From positions 1 to 16,112 of the forward strand of contig JBDIAR010000074.1 in the NCBI GenBank assembly GCA_039812545.1: 16,112 bases of DNA, written 5' to 3'. The stretch is from JBDIAR01 sp039812545. GTDB lineage: Bacteria; Actinomycetota; Actinomycetes; Actinomycetales; Dermatophilaceae. This document shows, piece after piece, positions 13,753-16,112 of this stretch. Below the pieces are notes generated by a model, which ran no database searches, was not told the origin of the DNA, and saw nothing but the letters and a program-made list of their open reading frames with translations. The position numbers and the translations under genes are program-made. Each line of letters starts with the position of its first letter. Position 1 is the stretch's first letter.

Positions 13753-15875
13753 GCGAGCTCGACCGCGACGCCGTCGTCGCCCTTTTCCCCGACGAGATCG
13801 TGACCCGGGCCCTGGTCCGCGACATCGCCCTGCCGGGCGGCGCGGGCACGATGGCCCTGGTCACCCTCGACAACGGCAAGGACCACACCCGGCCCACGAC
13901 CTTCGGGCCGCAGGGCATGTTCGGGATGCTGGACTGCTTCACCGAACTGAAGAAGCGGGCCGAGGCCGGCGAGATCCAGGCCGTCGCCGTCACCGGAAAG
14001 CCGTTCATCTTCGCCGTCGGCGCCGACCTCGGCGGCGTGGGCAAGATGACCAGCCGCGAGCAGGCCAAGGCGATCGCCAAGGCCGGTCACGACGCGTTCG
14101 GCACGTTCAGCGATATCCCGGTCCCCTCGTTCGCGTTCGTCAACGGGGCGACGATGGGTGGCGGCGTCGAGATGGCGCTGTCCGCGGCATACCGGACGAT
14201 CTCCACGGGAGCGGCGGCGATCGCGCTGCCGGAGTGCTTCCTCGGGATCATCCCCGGGTGGGGCGGCTGCTGGCGCACCCCGAACCTGATCGGCGCCGAG
14301 AACGCGCTCAAGGTCATCGTCGAGAACCCGCTGTCCAACAACAAGATGCTCAAGCCCGCCGATGCTCTTGAGCTCGGGCTGGCCGACGTCATGTTCGAGG
14401 CCGCGGACTTCCTCGAGGAATCGATCCTGTGGGCCGCCAAGGTCGTCTCCGGTGAGATCACCGTGGACCGCCCCGAGGTCGACACGTCCGAGGAGACCTG
14501 GGCGGCGGCCGTGGCCAAGGCCCGCGCGGTCGCCGACGGCAAGACCGGCGGGACCGCACCGGCGCCGTATGCCGCCATCGACATCGTCGAGGCCGCTCGG
14601 GTCGACGACCGAGCCACCGGGTTCGCCAAAGAGGACGAGGCGCTCGCCGACCTGCTGACCGGAGACGTCGCCCGCGCCGGCCTGTATGCCTTCGACCTCA
14701 TCCAGCGGCGCGCCAAGCGTCCCGAGGGTGCCCCGGCGGCCAACCTGGCGGCCAAGGTCAGCAAGGTCGGCATCGTCGGTGCCGGTCTGATGGCCTCGCA
14801 GATGGCCCTGCTGTTCATCCAGCGGATGAAGGTGCCGGTCGTCATGACCGACCTGGACCAGGAACGCGTCGACAAGGGCGTGGCATACGTCCACACCGAA
14901 CTCGACAAGCAGGCCAAGAAGGGTCGCCTCACCGCCGACTCGGTCAACCGCTACAAGGCCCTGATCACGGGGTCCACGAGCAAGGCCGATTTCGCCGACG
15001 CCGAGTTCGTCATCGAGGCCGTCTTCGAGGAGATGGGCGTCAAGCAGACGGTGTTCGCCGAGTGCGAGGCGGTCGTCAGCCCGGAGTGCATCCTGGCGAC
15101 GAACACCTCTTCGCTGTCCATCTCGGAGATGGCGGCCAAGCTGGAGCACCCGGAGCGGGTTGTGGGCTTCCACTTCTTCAACCCGGTGGCCGTCATGCCG
15201 TTGCTGGAGATCATCAAGGGCGACCAGACGTCCGATGCTGCGCTGGCCACGGCGTTCGCGACCGGCAAGGCGCTGAAGAAGACCTGCATCCTGGTCAAGG
15301 ACAGCCCGTCGTTCATCGTCAACCGGCTGCTCGGCCGGTTCATGGGCGAGGTCGGGCGGGTCGTCGACCAGGGCACGCCGGTCGAGGTGGCCGACGAGGC
15401 CTTCGCCGGGCTGGCCCCGATGCCGCCCTTCCAGCTCATCGGGCTGGTCGGACCGGCCATCGCGCTGCACAACGGCGAGACGCTGGCCAAGGCGTTCCCG
15501 GACCGGTTCTACGTCAGCGAAGGCCTGAAGAATGTCGTCGAGGCCAAGAAGTTCGGGTTCTACCGGTGGAACGCCGCCGGGCAGCCCGAACCCGACCCGG
15601 ACGTCATCGCCCTGCTGCCCAAGCCGGCGAACCCCGTCGTCCTGACCGCCGCCGAGGTGCGCGAGAAGGTGCTCTCCGCGCTGGCCGAGGAGGCCCGGCT
15701 CATGCTCGACGAGGGCGTGGCCCAGGCGCCGATGGACATCGACCTCGGCATGATCACCGGGGCCGGGTTCACCTTCTGGAACGGTGGCATCACCCCGCTG
15801 CTGGACCGCAGCGGCGTCGCCGAGAAGGTCACCGGCAAGCGCTTCCTGCCGGCCGGGGTCGCCTCGATGCCGTAA
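13749..15875 (+). CDS. fadB: Beta-oxidation multifunctional alpha subunit: enoyl-CoA hydratase / 3-hydroxyacyl-CoA dehydrogenase
   Basis: This 708-residue protein joins an enoyl-CoA hydratase domain (about 1-235) to a 3-hydroxyacyl-CoA dehydrogenase (NAD domain about 337-515, C-terminal domains about 518-705). Both hydratase acids are present: Glu141 after TMGGG and Glu162 in LPECFLGIIPGWGG. The oxyanion region GADLGG is at 91-96. The NAD motif is VGIVGAGLMASQMA (340-353); alanine replaces the more usual glycine after LM, a variant I believe is common in actinobacterial members. The dehydrogenase catalytic His475 lies in HFFNPV, with Glu487 and Asn525 also in place. With FadA it would form the soluble beta-oxidation complex. 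It starts with GTG overlapping the fadA stop. A strong hairpin follows 62 bp after the stop. Confidence 0.95.
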   Translation: MSELDRDAVVALFPDEIVTRALVRDIALPGGAGTMALVTLDNGKDHTRPTTFGPQGMFGMLDCFTELKKRAEAGEIQAVAVTGKPFIFAVGADLGGVGKMTSREQAKAIAKAGHDAFGTFSDIPVPSFAFVNGATMGGGVEMALSAAYRTISTGAAAIALPECFLGIIPGWGGCWRTPNLIGAENALKVIVENPLSNNKMLKPADALELGLADVMFEAADFLEESILWAAKVVSGEITVDRPEVDTSEETWAAAVAKARAVADGKTGGTAPAPYAAIDIVEAARVDDRATGFAKEDEALADLLTGDVARAGLYAFDLIQRRAKRPEGAPAANLAAKVSKVGIVGAGLMASQMALLFIQRMKVPVVMTDLDQERVDKGVAYVHTELDKQAKKGRLTADSVNRYKALITGSTSKADFADAEFVIEAVFEEMGVKQTVFAECEAVVSPECILATNTSSLSISEMAAKLEHPERVVGFHFFNPVAVMPLLEIIKGDQTSDAALATAFATGKALKKTCILVKDSPSFIVNRLLGRFMGEVGRVVDQGTPVEVADEAFAGLAPMPPFQLIGLVGPAIALHNGETLAKAFPDRFYVSEGLKNVVEAKKFGFYRWNAAGQPEPDPDVIALLPKPANPVVLTAAEVREKVLSALAEEARLMLDEGVAQAPMDIDLGMITGAGFTFWNGGITPLLDRSGVAEKVTGKRFLPAGVASMP

Positions 15876-15937
15876 CCGCTCTATCGCAGCATCGCACCAT
15901 CGCGATGACGCCTCACGGCGACACGTCGCAGCACGAC

Positions 15938-15974
15938 CGGTACCCGGTGGCCCCGTCTGGGCCACCGGGTACCG
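15938..15974 (+). terminator. 16-bp perfect hairpin terminator after fadB
   Basis: The two arms, 15938-15953 and 15959-15974, are perfectly complementary over 16 bp (core GGTACCCGGTGGCCC) with a 5-nt loop, CGTCT. The hairpin starts 62 bp after the fadB stop. It lacks a T-tract but is stable enough to act as an actinobacterial intrinsic-type terminator. It would work in both directions if a gene converges from beyond the window. Confidence 0.8.
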
Positions 15975-16018
15975 CCGTTCTGTCGCGATGCCGGTCTCGC
16001 TGATCGAGGCCGACATCG

Positions 16019-16105
16019 CTGGTCGACTCGGACTCTCGCTGACCCAGGACTGCAACCCTCGACCAGTGACAGGTCGGGACGACCAGCGCAATTCAGCTCG
16101 ACCAG
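16019..16105. repeat. Phased CGACCAG motifs near the right edge
   Basis: CGACCAG occurs at 16060-16066, 16080-16086 and 16099-16105, and inverted (CTGGTCG) at 16019-16025. A degenerate copy, TGACCCAG, starts at 16040. The starts are about 20 bp apart, two helical turns, which is typical of cooperative protein binding upstream of a gene that would begin beyond the window. No ORF is supported in 15876-16112. Confidence 0.45.
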
Positions 16106-16112
16106 GGTCCGG

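Larger units (their letters stand above)
808..14888. repeat. Highly iterated 7-mer GGCATAC / GTATGCC dispersed through the window
   Basis: I counted 29 full heptamers. As GGCATAC they start at 808, 1369, 2332, 5282, 5719, 5936, 6468, 7767, 8445, 11230, 13101, 14186 and 14882. As GTATGCC they start at 883, 1757, 2495, 4045, 5075, 5485, 6918, 7341, 8752, 10508, 11109, 12810, 13068, 13371, 14567 and 14684. Six more copies of the core GCATAC start at 106, 301, 1678, 4127, 4167 and 9592. At about 70% GC (my assumption) roughly 1.6 heptamers would be expected. Flanks are not conserved, except that the base after GGCATAC is never T. Orientation is balanced (13 to 16). The copies fall in coding and intergenic DNA. 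Confidence 0.88.

Noticed and set aside
808..14888. The heptamer as a KOPS- or Chi-like polar signal
   Set aside because: Copies are nearly balanced between strands (13 and 16) within one segment. Polar segregation and recombination signals are strongly skewed.
808..14888. The heptamer copies as a CRISPR or transposon-derived repeat
   Set aside because: Only 7 bp are shared, flanks differ at every site and spacing is irregular. There are no spacers, terminal repeats or target duplications.
13728..16091. A 787-codon open frame on the minus strand opposite fadB
   Set aside because: It is the mirror frame of fadB, rich in Gly/Asp/Arg/Leu repeats with no domain. It also runs through the fadB terminator hairpin.

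Overview
This window is 16.1 kb of very GC-rich DNA, dense with genes. It has many GTG and TTG starts, 4-bp GTGA stop/start overlaps and several genes without a Shine-Dalgarno sequence. The gene content (a histidine-type coproheme decarboxylase HemQ, a DUF3000 protein followed by an HRDC ribonuclease D, and a fadA/fadB pair near hemE) points to a high-GC Gram-positive actinomycete. I would guess Micrococcales, but cannot name the genus. I see no insertion sequence, integrase, CRISPR array, tRNA or rRNA. This looks like ordinary chromosomal core, not a mobile island.

Layout. 62-2420: a histidine-phosphatase-fold protein (+), a PPK2-type polyphosphate kinase (-) and a RibD-C type reductase (+). 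2407-3957: an 83-residue two-helix membrane protein and an anchored alpha/beta hydrolase, both on the minus strand. 4195-5341: msrB (+) and hemQ (-), ending 1 bp apart. 5492-8207: a DUF4349 lipoprotein (+) whose 3' end overlaps the 3' end of a MurJ-like flippase (-). 8211-10367: hemE, 3 bp upstream of murJ, preceded by a DMT/EamA exporter, all on the minus strand. 10380-12289: DUF3000 protein and ribonuclease D (+), overlapping by 4 bp. 12544-15875: the beta-oxidation pair fadA and fadB (+), also overlapping by 4 bp and followed by a 16-bp perfect hairpin terminator.

Functionally, HemE makes coproporphyrinogen III and HemQ performs the last step of the coproporphyrin-dependent heme route. The intervening oxidase and ferrochelatase are not in the window. 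FadA and FadB together would form a complete hydratase/dehydrogenase/thiolase beta-oxidation complex. MsrB repairs oxidised methionine, PPK2 moves phosphate between polyphosphate and nucleotides, and MurJ serves the cell wall.

The most unusual feature is not a gene. The 7-mer GGCATAC (reverse complement GTATGCC) occurs 29 times by hand count, and its 6-bp core GCATAC 35 times. About one or two heptamers would be expected at this base composition. The copies lie on both strands at near-equal frequency, in several reading frames and in intergenic DNA. They override the organism's codon preference: tyrosine is TAT almost only where this creates GTATGCC, and rare GCA and ATA codons appear to make GGCATAC. 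This looks like a genome-wide iterated DNA word, of the same kind as uptake sequences or HIP1, whose function I cannot assign from the sequence.
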